A DNA stretch of 64,000 nucleotides from Niastella soli (GCF_017742245.1 NZ_JAGHKO010000001.1:1083061-1147060), one strand, 5' to 3'. Shown: positions 1-9,489, numbered from the stretch's first letter. A program made the numbers and translations. The notes: a model not told the origin generated them from the sequence alone.

Positions 1-861
1 CCTTACGGTAAATTCTCCAGCTGGGCCAATAATATGCTCAAAAAGGGCGATGTGGTTGAAGTAATGCCGCCTACCGGCACCTTTTTTACTGAACTCAACC
101 CCACCCATAAAAAGAAATACCTGGCCATTGCCGCCGGCAGTGGCATTACACCGGTGATCTCCATTATAAAAACAGTCCTGCTAACCGAGCCCAACAGCTC
201 GTTTACCCTGGTATATGGAAATCAACACCGTACCAGCATTATTTTTAAAGAGCAGCTCGAGGCATTAAAAAATAAATACCTCAACCGCCTGGCCGTTCAT
301 TACCTGCTGAGCCGGGAACAAACGGAAGCCGCTATTTATTCGGGCCGCATTACAGAGGAAAAATTATCCCTGCTGAGCGAGAAACTGATCGATGTACAAG
401 GCATGGACGACATCTTTATTTGTGGTCCCGAACAAATGATCTTTACGGCCAAAGGCTGGCTGGAACAACAGGGTATTGAAAAGAAAAAAATTCACTTTGA
501 ATTGTTTACCACGCCAGGGGAAAAAACCGAAGGCAGGAGGCAGAGGGCAGAAGGCAGAAATGAAGAAAGCGCTAATGACATAAGCAAGGTCACCGTGAAG
601 CTGGATGGTATTTCCTTTGACTTTCAACTTCCCTACGATGGCGAAACTGTGCTGGAAGCCGCCTTACAAAAAGGCGCCGACCTGCCCTTCTCCTGCAAAG
701 GAGGGGTATGCAGTACCTGCAAGGCCAAACTTCTGGAAGGCAAGGTAGATATGGACACCAACTACGCCCTGGAACAGGAAGAAGTAGACGCCGGTTTCAT
801 CCTTACCTGCCAAAGCCACCCACGAAGCGAAAGGATCGTTATTGATTTTGATGTTAAATAA
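1..861 (+). CDS. paaE: Phenylacetyl-CoA epoxidase reductase subunit PaaE (5' end outside window)
   Basis: The reading frame is open from base 1, eleven codons before the first visible ATG at 34, so the N-terminus lies outside the window. PaaE passes electrons from NADPH through FAD and a [2Fe-2S] cluster to the di-iron epoxidase PaaABC in aerobic phenylacetate degradation. The visible part has the end of the FAD domain, a nucleotide-binding GSGITPVISII stretch, and a C-terminal plant-type ferredoxin domain. Its four cluster cysteines are coded at 694, 709, 718 and 808 (C-X4-C-X2-C...C). The linker between the reductase and ferredoxin domains contains an unusual Arg/Gln/Glu-rich stretch coded by four 7-nt repeats (531-558). 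A generic ferredoxin reductase is the alternative, but the domain order and paaZ in the same window favour PaaE. Confidence 0.85.
   Translation, partial: PYGKFSSWANNMLKKGDVVEVMPPTGTFFTELNPTHKKKYLAIAAGSGITPVISIIKTVLLTEPNSSFTLVYGNQHRTSIIFKEQLEALKNKYLNRLAVHYLLSREQTEAAIYSGRITEEKLSLLSEKLIDVQGMDDIFICGPEQMIFTAKGWLEQQGIEKKKIHFELFTTPGEKTEGRRQRAEGRNEESANDISKVTVKLDGISFDFQLPYDGETVLEAALQKGADLPFSCKGGVCSTCKAKLLEGKVDMDTNYALEQEEVDAGFILTCQSHPRSERIVIDFDVK
531..558 (+). repeat. Four tandem heptamers inside the paaE coding sequence
   Basis: Four 7-nt units of the form RGGCAGR follow each other without a break. They code for the low-complexity linker EGRRQRAEGRNEE. The period and the GGCAG core match the intergenic heptamer arrays elsewhere in the window, so this looks like an array that landed in, or grew in, a tolerant interdomain linker. 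Confidence 0.75.
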
Positions 862-870
862 GTTTAATTA

Positions 871-1551
871 CTACTGGGAAAACGCTATCTGTTTTCCAGT
901 TTCATCATCATAGTATCCAACTGGCCTATCATTTTTACTGTTCTTTTTGAACACCCGCCAGGCTTTGTGAAATTTTATAGTTTCATGCTTATCCACTATT
1001 TCTTTATAAAACCCAAATTCAGCCGAAAAGCAGGTGTCGCTATAGTTAATCCTTACGGAATTACTGTCCAAAGGTAGGTGCCTGTCCAGATTATACGCAA
1101 ACAGCCGTCTTACCCGCGGTAATGATAAATTGGGAGTAGTATCCAGTTGAGGAGTATACGGACCCAGCGTGCGCTGGTAAAAATCGGGTTCAGGAAGCGT
1201 GTCATTATAAAATGCGAATACTCGTTCTGCATTAAAAATTCGCAGATCCCTGGAATACTGATCTACCCGCACCCACTTTCTGTCGCGCTTTGTATAAGGC
1301 GGGTAACTATCCTGAATTGTATCGTGCCTAAACTCATAATACCTGAAAATACTATAGTCTATTTTGTTTTTTGAAAACAAGTTGTCGACGATGGCCACAT
1401 CGGCACCACTGATCGTATGGTCTTTGGCCTTAACATACACTCGCTGAATACATCCATAATCTTCTCCGTCCGGGATCGTATTTTCATCTTTTTCGCAGGA
1501 AACTAATACTAACAACGTGACTATCAACGAGGATAGCAGGTATTTTACCAT
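871..1551 (-). CDS. Predicted lipoprotein, unknown function
   Basis: This 226-residue protein is read from the ATG at 1551. An upstream in-frame ATG at 1593 would put 14 residues in front of the signal peptide and is less likely. The start MVKYLLSSLIVTLLVLVSC is a lipoprotein signal with a lipobox ending at Cys19, followed by acidic residues. The rest is soluble and rich in Tyr, Asp and Arg, and I recognise no domain. It faces paaE tail to tail, with stops 9 bp apart, and is transcribed away from the next gene. It is probably anchored in the periplasm or the outer membrane. Confidence 0.65.
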   Translation of the reverse strand: MVKYLLSSLIVTLLVLVSCEKDENTIPDGEDYGCIQRVYVKAKDHTISGADVAIVDNLFSKNKIDYSIFRYYEFRHDTIQDSYPPYTKRDRKWVRVDQYSRDLRIFNAERVFAFYNDTLPEPDFYQRTLGPYTPQLDTTPNLSLPRVRRLFAYNLDRHLPLDSNSVRINYSDTCFSAEFGFYKEIVDKHETIKFHKAWRVFKKNSKNDRPVGYYDDETGKQIAFSQ

Positions 1552-1684
1552 GGCTTTTATTGTATGACAAGCGCATATAGCTATTCGTTGCAAATTGGAA
1601 ATTATTCACATCTGAAGCCGCCCCGCCAAAATTGTCTGTTTCCATAGCTATCCAACCTTATCTTCGCGGCCTCAAAAACAGGTT

Positions 1685-2731
1685 ATGACCGGAATTGATA
1701 GCGTACAGCTGGAACAGGTGATCGTTCATAAAGTGGGTAACCCCTCCCGCGGCGAGGAATTAAAACTTTCCCTAAACCCACTCACCCTGAATGATGAAAT
1801 GGTAAGAGGCCTGCTTACCAAATATTTCCTGGGGCCCTTTAATGAAAATGAAACTTACCATTTTACCCACCTCAGCGACGTAAATATGAACGAGGTATAC
1901 GCCTTTGTTCGCAGGATCTTCGAGGAAAGGGAAAGCTTTACCGAGCAATCTGCATTGCTGGCGCAATTCCTGTATAGTAAATCCACCCACGTAAAAGTAA
2001 AAGAAGGGGAGTTGTATGTAGTGAAGTTCGACAATGTACCTTATGAGGGTGATTTCATAAGAGCAGTTGGTATCTTCAAATCGGAGACCAAAGAAACCTT
2101 TCTGAAAGTATTTCAACATGGCCCAAGCTGGGAAGTGATACAGGAAGAAGGCGTGAACATCAACAAACTCGACAAAGGCTGTCTGATCTTTCATACTAAT
2201 ACCAACGAAGGCTTTAAAGTAAGTATCGTTGATGCTACTAATAAGCAAAACGATGCCCAATACTGGGTCACCGATTTCTTACAGGTAACACCTTATGCCG
2301 ATGACTATCACAATACGGATAAATACCTCAGCCTGTGCAAGAGCTTTATCACCAATGAATACCCCGAGAAATTCGATGTCTCAAAAAGCGACCAGATAGA
2401 TATGCTGAACCGCTCTATGGATTACTTTAAAACCAAGGAGAATTTCAGTATTGAAGAGTTTACCAACGAGGTGATCCACCACCAGGAAGTGGTAGATACC
2501 TTTATGGATTATAAAAAGAACTTTGAATCGGCCCGCAACTTTGAAATACAGGATGAGTTTGCCATTCACGTTTCGGCGGTAAAACAACAACAACGCGCTT
2601 TCAAAACCGTATTAAAGCTCGATAAGAACTTTCACGTCTACATCCATGGCCGGCGCGACCTAATTGAAAAAGGAGTTGATGAAATGACTGGTAAGAAGTA
2701 TTATAAGTTGTTTTTTGATGAGGAGAGTTAG
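1685..2731 (+). CDS. Nucleoid-associated protein, NdpA/YejK (37 kDa) family
   Basis: The 348-residue product matches the 37-kDa nucleoid-associated family (NA37/YejK) in length and pattern. It has the N-terminal IVHKVGNPSRGEEL segment, the central FDNVPYEGDFIRAVGIFKSE strand region, and the C-terminal segment with many basic residues. Members bind double-stranded DNA and the nucleoid; their exact role is poorly defined. There is no signal peptide or membrane segment. The gene stands alone, divergent from the lipoprotein gene on its left. A TATCTTCG box at 1659-1666 resembles the Bacteroidota -7 element but has no well-spaced upstream box. Confidence 0.75.
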   Translation: MTGIDSVQLEQVIVHKVGNPSRGEELKLSLNPLTLNDEMVRGLLTKYFLGPFNENETYHFTHLSDVNMNEVYAFVRRIFEERESFTEQSALLAQFLYSKSTHVKVKEGELYVVKFDNVPYEGDFIRAVGIFKSETKETFLKVFQHGPSWEVIQEEGVNINKLDKGCLIFHTNTNEGFKVSIVDATNKQNDAQYWVTDFLQVTPYADDYHNTDKYLSLCKSFITNEYPEKFDVSKSDQIDMLNRSMDYFKTKENFSIEEFTNEVIHHQEVVDTFMDYKKNFESARNFEIQDEFAIHVSAVKQQQRAFKTVLKLDKNFHVYIHGRRDLIEKGVDEMTGKKYYKLFFDEES

Positions 2732-2737
2732 AAAAAA

Positions 2738-2881
2738 GACCTGTAAGGTCCATCATTGGGTCTTGCACGATCAGCCTGACGTTTTGGACCTGACAGGTCT
2801 GGTTCATCTCAATTAACCCGACCTGTCAGGAGCGCATACACATTCTATAAATTCAAGCTCAAATGGCGCGCCTCACAGGTC
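2738..2881. repeat. Four copies of a GACCTG-N-nAGGTC-like dyad
   Basis: The spacer between the NdpA-type gene and the next, convergent gene carries four related short dyads. They are 13 nt at 2738-2750 and 2787-2799, and partial copies at 2820-2830 and 2871-2881. The core is ACCTGnnAGGT. No T-run follows, so they are not plain terminators. They look like a small dispersed palindromic repeat. Confidence 0.5.
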
Positions 2882-2891
2882 TAGGCACAAA

Positions 2892-3317
2892 CTATTTCAA
2901 AGCTTTAAAAAAACGTTCCACATCCAACACTTCAGCCGGAGTGAGTGTTTCATTATTGTCGTATTTCGATTTCAAAAACAGCACCCGTTTATGTTCGGGA
3001 TATTTAGCCAGTATGGCGTCCATTAACTGACCAATCCGTTCATCTTTTTCATACATGGGTTTGGGTGGTGGGGGCGCTGATTTATACCGGGTAGGCCGCT
3101 TAAGGATCATCGCTTCCAGGGTGGCCAGTTTGCCATCCGGAATAGATTTTACTTTCAGCGACTTGTTATAGATTCCCTCCAGTTGCTTCTTGCTTAATCC
3201 ACCGCGTTCCTGGTACTGTTGATACAGGCTTTGCACAAATGTTGAATGGGGTTGTGCAATAAGCAAAGCTTCCAGCACATCCTTCACTACATCTACATCT
3301 AATTTCTTCCGATACAT
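2892..3317 (-). CDS. Hypothetical protein, 141 residues
   Basis: This soluble, basic protein has a predicted helical N-terminal half (about residues 5-70) and a proline-rich hinge (SAPPPPKPMYEKDERI, about 80-95). A second helical part ends in LTPAEVLDVERFFKALK. It has no signal peptide and I recognise no catalytic motif. The strand is opposite to both neighbours and it appears monocistronic. I treat it as real because the frame is continuous, the composition is protein-like, and no competing frame exists. Confidence 0.55.
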   Translation of the reverse strand: MYRKKLDVDVVKDVLEALLIAQPHSTFVQSLYQQYQERGGLSKKQLEGIYNKSLKVKSIPDGKLATLEAMILKRPTRYKSAPPPPKPMYEKDERIGQLMDAILAKYPEHKRVLFLKSKYDNNETLTPAEVLDVERFFKALK

Positions 3318-3531
3318 ATATAATTCAGTTTCCTAATTCATTTTTCAGGTAGGGGTTGCCGTTTTTTGCCCCTACGCAAACGATTGCTTCCGCACCAAAG
3401 GTAACCCGTAATATGATGTAATCATTAAATGCAGACCCAGTGCGGCTTTTTGCGGCTATAAAGTCCTGAAATATCGCAAACTTTTGCAACATACACAGTA
3501 AATTCGACTACACCTGCTAAAATAACCTACC

Positions 3532-5874
3532 ATGAAACATTTATTAGCTCTTTATTTATCCTGTATGCTTTGCATGGCGGGACTGGCCCAACATGCACCA
3601 AAACGAGAATTCAGGGGCGCCTGGATAGCCACGTACACCAATATCGACTGGCCCAATCGCACCCAAACACCGGCTCAGCAACGGGCGGCTTTACTCACCA
3701 TCCTCGACCACCACAAAGCGACCGGAATAACAGCCTTGTTTATTCAGGTACGCAGTCAGTGCGATGCCCTATATGCCAGCGGCATTGAACCCTGGTCAGC
3801 CGATCTTACCGGCACACAGGGCAAAGCTCCTGATCCCAGCTGGGACCCCATGCAATTTGCTATTGAAGAATGCCATAAACGCGGCATCGAATTTCACGCC
3901 TGGTTAAATCCATACCGCTCTGCAGGTAACTCAAACAACATTCCCAACTTTGCTGCCAACCACGTTACCAAAACGCATCCTGAGTGGCAGTTAAGTCAGG
4001 GCACCCTCAGAATCCTCGATCCCGGGATACCGGCCGTTCGGGATTATGTTACCAGTGTTATCACAGATATTGTACACCGTTATGAGGTAGACGGTATTCA
4101 TTTCGACGATTATTTTTATCCTTCTCCGCCCGGGTCCGGCGTAACCCCGTTCAACGATGATTCTACTTACAATGCCGATCCCCGTGGTTTTACCGTACGG
4201 GCCGACTGGCGCAGAGACAATGTAAACCTGCTGATTGAAAGGGTGTACGACAGCATCAAAGCCATAAAACCGTGGGTAAAATTCGGTGTATCGCCTTCTG
4301 GTATCTATCGCAACAGCACCAACCCCGCTATCGGTTCCGCCACCAGCGGACTGGAACATTATACTTCCCTGTATGCAGATACACGTAAGTGGCTTCAAAT
4401 GGGCTGGCTCGATTACCTGTGCCCACAGGTATATTGGTATATTGGCCAACCCGGTGCCAATTATGGCGTGGTTGTTCCCTGGTGGAATAACAATTCCTTT
4501 GGCCGCCACATCTATATCGGGCTGGCTGGTTATAAAGTAAATGATCCCGCGCAGGGCGTTAACTGGGCAAACCCCTCCATGATCCCCAATGAAGTAAGAA
4601 TGAACCGGTCACTGCCCAATATTTATGGAGAAGCGGTGTATAACACAAACAGTTTACGCAGCACTACCAAATTGGGTTTCCGCGATTCGCTGCGGTTGTT
4701 TTTCTATAACAAACCAGCTTTACTTCCCAACATGCCCTGGCGCGACAGCATTGCTCCCGATAAACCGGTCAATGTAACGGCTGTTAAATTTGGCAATGAT
4801 TCTGTAGTACTTAACTGGAGCAAACCTGTTTCCAGCGATGAATTAAATAAGGCCTGGCAATTTGTTGTCTATCGTTCTACCAATCCGGTAGTTGATACCA
4901 GCCTGGCAGAAAATATCCTGTACATCACAACCAACGATACAACCGCGTATACCGACAGAGCTGTTACACCAGACAGCACCTATTATTACGTAGTTACCAC
5001 CACTGACCGGTTCCATAATGAAAGCGGGGCCTCCAACACGGTTTCCACACTGCCACCGGCCATTGTATGTTTGCCCGATACCATGCTGGTGTTGAACACG
5101 GCCTGTTCGGTTGCATTACCTGATTTTACTTCGCAGGTAACCGTGCAGGCTTCGGCTCCCGTTAACCTTACACAAATACCTGCGGCAGGCAGTATTATAA
5201 ATGGTCAGCAGGATACATTGATCACCCTTATTGCAACGGATGTGGCGGGGAATGCCGACACCTGCACTCTCCATGTAAGAACGGTTGACCATGAGGCGCC
5301 GGTGATCGCTGACATAAACGCTTCGCCAGCCACATTATGGCCGCCAAATCATACCATGCGCGATGTTACCATCGATTATACGCTTACTGATAATTGCGGC
5401 GCTGTTTCGGCTTCTCTGGCAGTTACCAGCAATGAACCGGCCACTAATTTTGAACCCGACTTTATAGTGGTAGATGAACACCATGTTAAATTGCGCGCAG
5501 AGAAATCACACATCAACAAAGACCGGACCTATACCATTTCCATCACGGCCACTGACAGTGCAGGCAATACAAGTACCGCCTCTACTACAGTTACCGTGTC
5601 TAACTTCCCTGGTGAAAATGATGGCATCCTGACGGTAAAGGCATATCCCAATCCTTCCCCAGGTCAGTTCATTATTATGACCCTGAGCACCTCACCCAAG
5701 GCACTTAGTATTTCCGTAACTGATAATGGTGGTACCCTGATTGAATCAAGGAGTGGATTGCCGGCTACCGGCTTATTCTTCCTGGGCGACCGATATATAC
5801 CAGGTGTTTATTATTTACAGATAAAACAAGGGAATAGTAAACAAACTATCAAGCTAATCAAACTGGGACATTGA
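3532..5874 (+). CDS. Secreted GH10-like (DUF187/GHL10) glycoside hydrolase with T9SS sorting domain
   Basis: A 780-residue secreted enzyme. Residues 1-20 are a signal peptide ending before QHAPK. Residues about 24-400 match the YngK/GHL10 family of (beta/alpha)8 glycosidases (REFRGAWIATYTNIDWP, FHAWLNPYR, VDGIHFDDYFYP). A fibronectin type III-like domain follows (about 410-505), then two HYR/cadherin-like beta domains (about 506-690). The C-terminus (about 700-780, starting VKAYPNPSPGQF) is a Por/type IX sorting domain, so the enzyme probably reaches the cell surface. The substrate is unknown; relatives act on, or are linked with, cell-wall or polysaccharide material. The gene is single, with a strong terminator behind it. 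Confidence 0.85.
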   Translation: MKHLLALYLSCMLCMAGLAQHAPKREFRGAWIATYTNIDWPNRTQTPAQQRAALLTILDHHKATGITALFIQVRSQCDALYASGIEPWSADLTGTQGKAPDPSWDPMQFAIEECHKRGIEFHAWLNPYRSAGNSNNIPNFAANHVTKTHPEWQLSQGTLRILDPGIPAVRDYVTSVITDIVHRYEVDGIHFDDYFYPSPPGSGVTPFNDDSTYNADPRGFTVRADWRRDNVNLLIERVYDSIKAIKPWVKFGVSPSGIYRNSTNPAIGSATSGLEHYTSLYADTRKWLQMGWLDYLCPQVYWYIGQPGANYGVVVPWWNNNSFGRHIYIGLAGYKVNDPAQGVNWANPSMIPNEVRMNRSLPNIYGEAVYNTNSLRSTTKLGFRDSLRLFFYNKPALLPNMPWRDSIAPDKPVNVTAVKFGNDSVVLNWSKPVSSDELNKAWQFVVYRSTNPVVDTSLAENILYITTNDTTAYTDRAVTPDSTYYYVVTTTDRFHNESGASNTVSTLPPAIVCLPDTMLVLNTACSVALPDFTSQVTVQASAPVNLTQIPAAGSIINGQQDTLITLIATDVAGNADTCTLHVRTVDHEAPVIADINASPATLWPPNHTMRDVTIDYTLTDNCGAVSASLAVTSNEPATNFEPDFIVVDEHHVKLRAEKSHINKDRTYTISITATDSAGNTSTASTTVTVSNFPGENDGILTVKAYPNPSPGQFIIMTLSTSPKALSISVTDNGGTLIESRSGLPATGLFFLGDRYIPGVYYLQIKQGNSKQTIKLIKLGH

Positions 5875-5884
5875 TCCTGCTAAT

Positions 5885-5916
5885 AAAAAAGCCATCCTGC
5901 AGCGGATGGCTTTTTT
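5885..5916 (+). terminator. Rho-independent terminator after the GH10-like gene
   Basis: A 13-bp stem (AAAAAAGCCATCC paired with GGATGGCTTTTTT) encloses a six-base loop and ends in a T-run on the plus strand. The A-run on the left would also let it act on the minus strand behind jetC. Confidence 0.85.
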
Positions 5917-5980
5917 AGTTATGTATGCAGATCGCCGGTTCGGGGAGTTAAAAATTAGTCAGACTTTGCGTATAATCGTA

Positions 5981-6008
5981 TTTCACGTTTCACGTTTGAC
6001 GTTTCACG
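5981..6008. repeat. Heptamer array, four units of TTTCACG
   Basis: Four back-to-back 7-nt units (one with G for C) lie between the glycosidase terminator and the jetC stop codon. This is one member of the window-wide family of 7-nt-period repeats. Confidence 0.75.
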
Positions 6009-6024
6009 ACAAGACAGTGTAACG

Positions 6025-9000
6025 CTATGCCAATGCCAACTCCTCAACTTTCTCCTTCAACTCTTTTATAGTCATATTATACAGTACACTATGGCGGTTT
6101 TGTACACGCTGCACCAGGTGAACGTGGGCTATAAAGTTTTGTACGATGGCTATCTTATCACTGGGCGTTACAACCAGTAACTGCAGGTGTAACTGTTTAC
6201 ATAACTCCATCAGGTAAGTAGCTTTTTCCTCATCCTGGTTACTAAAGCTTTCATCCACCGCAATAAAACGAAGACTTCGGCTGTTCTTTCCTTCGCGGGT
6301 AATACCAAACTGGTAAGCAATGGCACTACACAAAATGGTATACGTTAACTGCGCTTTTTCACCACCCGATAACTGTCCCATTTGCCGGTAGGTCTTCTTT
6401 ATCTCATCGGTGTTGCGGAATTTTTCATCGGCCCAGAACTCAAACCAGTTACGCACATCCATTACCTTGTTGCGATAGCTTTCATTTTTATCCAGTTCAT
6501 CAATTAGCGGCTGTACCTTTTGCGTAAAGTGTTTCGATTTTTCTTCAAAGCTGCTTTGTTGCCAGTTGGCTGCCTGTGGTAAGGCATCGAGCAAACGGCC
6601 CCTGAACTCTTTAATGTCCGTTCCTGAAGGCACTGGTCTTTTTCCTAATTGAATATAGGTATCGGGCAGGCGGTTGAAATTAATGCCGCCCAGCGACTGA
6701 TTCAACCGCGTTACACTGTTGTTGATATCGCGCTCCCATCTTTCCATTTCTTCATTCAGCCCACCGATCTTGTACGTAATGGTATCATTGATGAAGCTTT
6801 CAAAATCCCGTTTGTATTTAGGCAGGTTCTCATGCACCAGTTTGCCCAGCCAGTCAATATACTCATTGGCGTAGGCCGCATCTTCGGGCAGGTGTTGTAC
6901 ATCGCCGTCCCACTCCGGTGAAAATTTATTTTTAATTTCTGTAGAAGGGTTCTTAATGCGGTTGATACATTTGTTCAATTGCGTTTCCTCTCTGTGCAGC
7001 TCATCCCTTTGCTTTTCATTCAACCGCGTTTGCTTTACCTTCAGGCCCTCATATACCTCATCAATGTTATTCAACGTAATATCCGATAACAAAGCAGCCT
7101 GTTGCTGCTGAAATTGCAGCAGCCCGTCCTTATCAGCTTCGCTGATGTGCTGTAACAACGGCTGTAAAACTTCCTGCTGTTCGTAGTATTGCTGAATGCG
7201 GTCTTTTAACCTGGTCTCATCAATTAATAGCTGACCACGCTGACTTTCCGCTTCATCTCTTTTTTGTTGAATATCTATCAACTGCGCTTTTAAATTATCC
7301 AGGTCTTTATTGGCTTTTCGCAATCCATTGATCTGTTCCTGTAATTTATGAATGCCGCGCTGAATGCCTGCCATATCCAGTTCTGCAAAACCTTTATGCT
7401 CCCGAATACGGGTTATAGCATAGAATTGCTTTTGCAACCGGTCGTCTTTGCTTTTACACTTCTCCAGGGTCTCATTGGCTTTTGTAACCAGGTCGGCAAA
7501 CTGGTTCCTTCGTTTTATCAGGAAATCTTTTTTCTTCTCATTGTTCCAACCCATTACATATTTACTGGGGTCGTGCTTCCCGTTCCGGTCGTCTTTCTCA
7601 TGCCGCGATCTGTTTTTTACCAGTCCGTTCAGCGTGATCGCCTTTTCATAGCGGTCCAATGTTTTTTCATCGGTAATACAAACATGATCAAACTGTCTGA
7701 TGATCTGTTGCTCTACCCATTTACACAAAGGATTATCCGGATGGAACTCCAGTTTTTCATACACGGTATCTTTATCCGGATTTTGTATCAGCGGGTCATC
7801 GGTCACATGTTCGTACACCAACCGCATACCCAGGTGGTTATTATTGATGTACTTGTTTACTTTTTTGTAGTATTTATCGGGCACCAACAGGCGAAGGGAA
7901 AAGGTCCGTAATAACTTCTCCAACGCCGGTTGCCATTCTGAAGCATCTGACCGTACCTGCATCAACTCCCCGATAAAGGGCAGATCGTTTTGATCAAGGT
8001 TCAATACATCACAAAGTTGTTTACGCACCCCAATTAAATTGGCCGGCATGTTGTTCTTACTCTGCAACAGGTTATTCAGCTCATCTTCCACTTTCTTTCT
8101 GTCTGCATCTGATTTTTCCTTGGCACGCTTGGCTCCATACTCATCTTCTTCGTTTAGCCGCTGTTTGGTTTCCAGCTCCAGCCTTTTACGATTGGCCTCC
8201 TTTACTACGCGTTGATAGGTGGATTCATCGGCAGGCTGTTTTTCTTCCAGTTGCAACTCTTCGCACCAGCTGGCAAACGTCGCCAGTTCCTGTGTGGCCT
8301 CCTGTTTTTTCAATTCCAGGTCCTGCGCATCCTTTTCCAGTTGTTGCATGCGCTGACCGGCCTTATTTTGATCGATCTGGTTTTTGATCACGCGCTCTTC
8401 TTCCTGTAACTGGTCGTAGGTTAATTTTACGATCTGTTGCTTTTGTTGAATATCTTTTATACTGGTGTCGCTCTCTTCAATTGCCTGTTGTAATAATTCG
8501 TTCCGGGTATAACTGTTCCAGATCCTGGCTGTTTGCAAAAGCAGTTCGCTCTCCTCTATTTCCTTTTTTAAGGTATTATACGCCGTGAAGTGTTGTTCTA
8601 TAGGTTGCAGCAGCTTTATCTGTTCTTCCGCTTTTTCAATATTGCGGCGGGCATCGAGCAGGGTGGCCAGGTGTTTTTTCAGGTCCTGGAACGATTCTTC
8701 CATATTCCGGGGCTCCAGCATATGGGTGCGAATGAACTCATCGAGGTTACCCAGCACTTTAATACCCACCGTTTGGTTAAACAGTTGCAGCGCCTGCACA
8801 CTTTGCATCCCTAACACATGCACCAGTTGCTGGGCATATTTACTGGCTGCATCGAACCATTCAATTTGTTTACGGGGGCCTTTGTTGTATTTCTGATCGA
8901 GTGCTTTTTTCCATTGGCCATTCAGGTCAAATGGTTTAAAGTCTTCATCTATGCGCAGGGCTTTATGGGCAATGCCAAACAGCCTTCTCATATCGCCACC

Positions 9001-9426
9001 CGAAAAGTAGCGGACCTGAAAAAGAGTAACGGCCTGTTCTGCTTCATTGGCAAAATGGGCCAGCAGTATGCTATAGGCTTCGTCTCTGTTTTCACGCAGG
9101 TACAAGGTTTTTAATGAACCGGTACTCTCGCTGTTCATGGAGCCATACCCGCCCATTACATAGGTCTCTTCGGTACGATCGCCCTTTTTCTCACTACCAC
9201 TACTCTGGTTGTAAAAACGATAGCGTTTTTCAGGCACTATCAGGGTAAGCAAGGCGTCCACAAAAGTGGTTTTACCACTACCGTTGGCGCCGGTCAACAA
9301 ACTGGTTTCCCCCATAGGCCGTATGCTATGCACTACGTCATCAAAGGTTCCCCAGTTAAAGATCTCCATATATTGTAACCTAAATCCGCTCTTTTGGCTA
9401 TCAGTACTAAAAACGCTTAACTGCAT
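6025..9426 (-). CDS. jetC: Wadjet/MksB-type SMC-like ATPase JetC
   Basis: The 1133-residue SMC/MukB-like ATPase has a Walker A at residues 46-53 (GANGSGKT) after the family-typical EIFNWGTFDD. Long coiled coils run at about 270-470 and 650-860 around a hinge-like middle. The ABC signature LSGGEKAQ, a Walker B ending VDESF and a C-terminal VTPSDK segment follow. In Wadjet (JetABCD = MksFEBG) this subunit extrudes DNA loops and recognises small circular plasmids. It is the last gene of jetA-jetB-jetC, 63 bp after jetB. No jetD (DUF3322/DUF2220 nuclease) follows: the next gene on that side is the unrelated glycosidase, convergent. It could therefore be a condensin-like housekeeping complex rather than a complete anti-plasmid system. 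Confidence 0.88.
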   Translation of the reverse strand: MQLSVFSTDSQKSGFRLQYMEIFNWGTFDDVVHSIRPMGETSLLTGANGSGKTTFVDALLTLIVPEKRYRFYNQSSGSEKKGDRTEETYVMGGYGSMNSESTGSLKTLYLRENRDEAYSILLAHFANEAEQAVTLFQVRYFSGGDMRRLFGIAHKALRIDEDFKPFDLNGQWKKALDQKYNKGPRKQIEWFDAASKYAQQLVHVLGMQSVQALQLFNQTVGIKVLGNLDEFIRTHMLEPRNMEESFQDLKKHLATLLDARRNIEKAEEQIKLLQPIEQHFTAYNTLKKEIEESELLLQTARIWNSYTRNELLQQAIEESDTSIKDIQQKQQIVKLTYDQLQEEERVIKNQIDQNKAGQRMQQLEKDAQDLELKKQEATQELATFASWCEELQLEEKQPADESTYQRVVKEANRKRLELETKQRLNEEDEYGAKRAKEKSDADRKKVEDELNNLLQSKNNMPANLIGVRKQLCDVLNLDQNDLPFIGELMQVRSDASEWQPALEKLLRTFSLRLLVPDKYYKKVNKYINNNHLGMRLVYEHVTDDPLIQNPDKDTVYEKLEFHPDNPLCKWVEQQIIRQFDHVCITDEKTLDRYEKAITLNGLVKNRSRHEKDDRNGKHDPSKYVMGWNNEKKKDFLIKRRNQFADLVTKANETLEKCKSKDDRLQKQFYAITRIREHKGFAELDMAGIQRGIHKLQEQINGLRKANKDLDNLKAQLIDIQQKRDEAESQRGQLLIDETRLKDRIQQYYEQQEVLQPLLQHISEADKDGLLQFQQQQAALLSDITLNNIDEVYEGLKVKQTRLNEKQRDELHREETQLNKCINRIKNPSTEIKNKFSPEWDGDVQHLPEDAAYANEYIDWLGKLVHENLPKYKRDFESFINDTITYKIGGLNEEMERWERDINNSVTRLNQSLGGINFNRLPDTYIQLGKRPVPSGTDIKEFRGRLLDALPQAANWQQSSFEEKSKHFTQKVQPLIDELDKNESYRNKVMDVRNWFEFWADEKFRNTDEIKKTYRQMGQLSGGEKAQLTYTILCSAIAYQFGITREGKNSRSLRFIAVDESFSNQDEEKATYLMELCKQLHLQLLVVTPSDKIAIVQNFIAHVHLVQRVQNRHSVLYNMTIKELKEKVEELALA

Positions 9427-9441
9427 AATTCCAGGTTATGT

Positions 9442-9469
9442 GTTGAAAGTTGAAAGAAGAAAGATGAAA
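9442..9469. repeat. Heptamer array between jetB and jetC
   Basis: Four 7-nt units (GTTGAAA, GTTGAAA, GAAGAAA, GATGAAA) fill the 63-bp jetB-jetC gap and are followed by a GC-rich GGGCGCCGTCGGGC stretch. The array interrupts an otherwise tightly packed operon. Confidence 0.7.
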
Positions 9470-9489
9470 GGGCGCCGTCGGGCAAGCCT

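Noticed and set aside
5875-6024. Possible jetD remnant beside jetC
   Set aside because: The 150-bp gap holds only a terminator and a heptamer array; no DUF3322/DUF2220-like residues in any frame.
7348-7911. 187-codon plus-strand frame inside jetC
   Set aside because: It is antisense to a continuous SMC-type gene, with no start context or domain.
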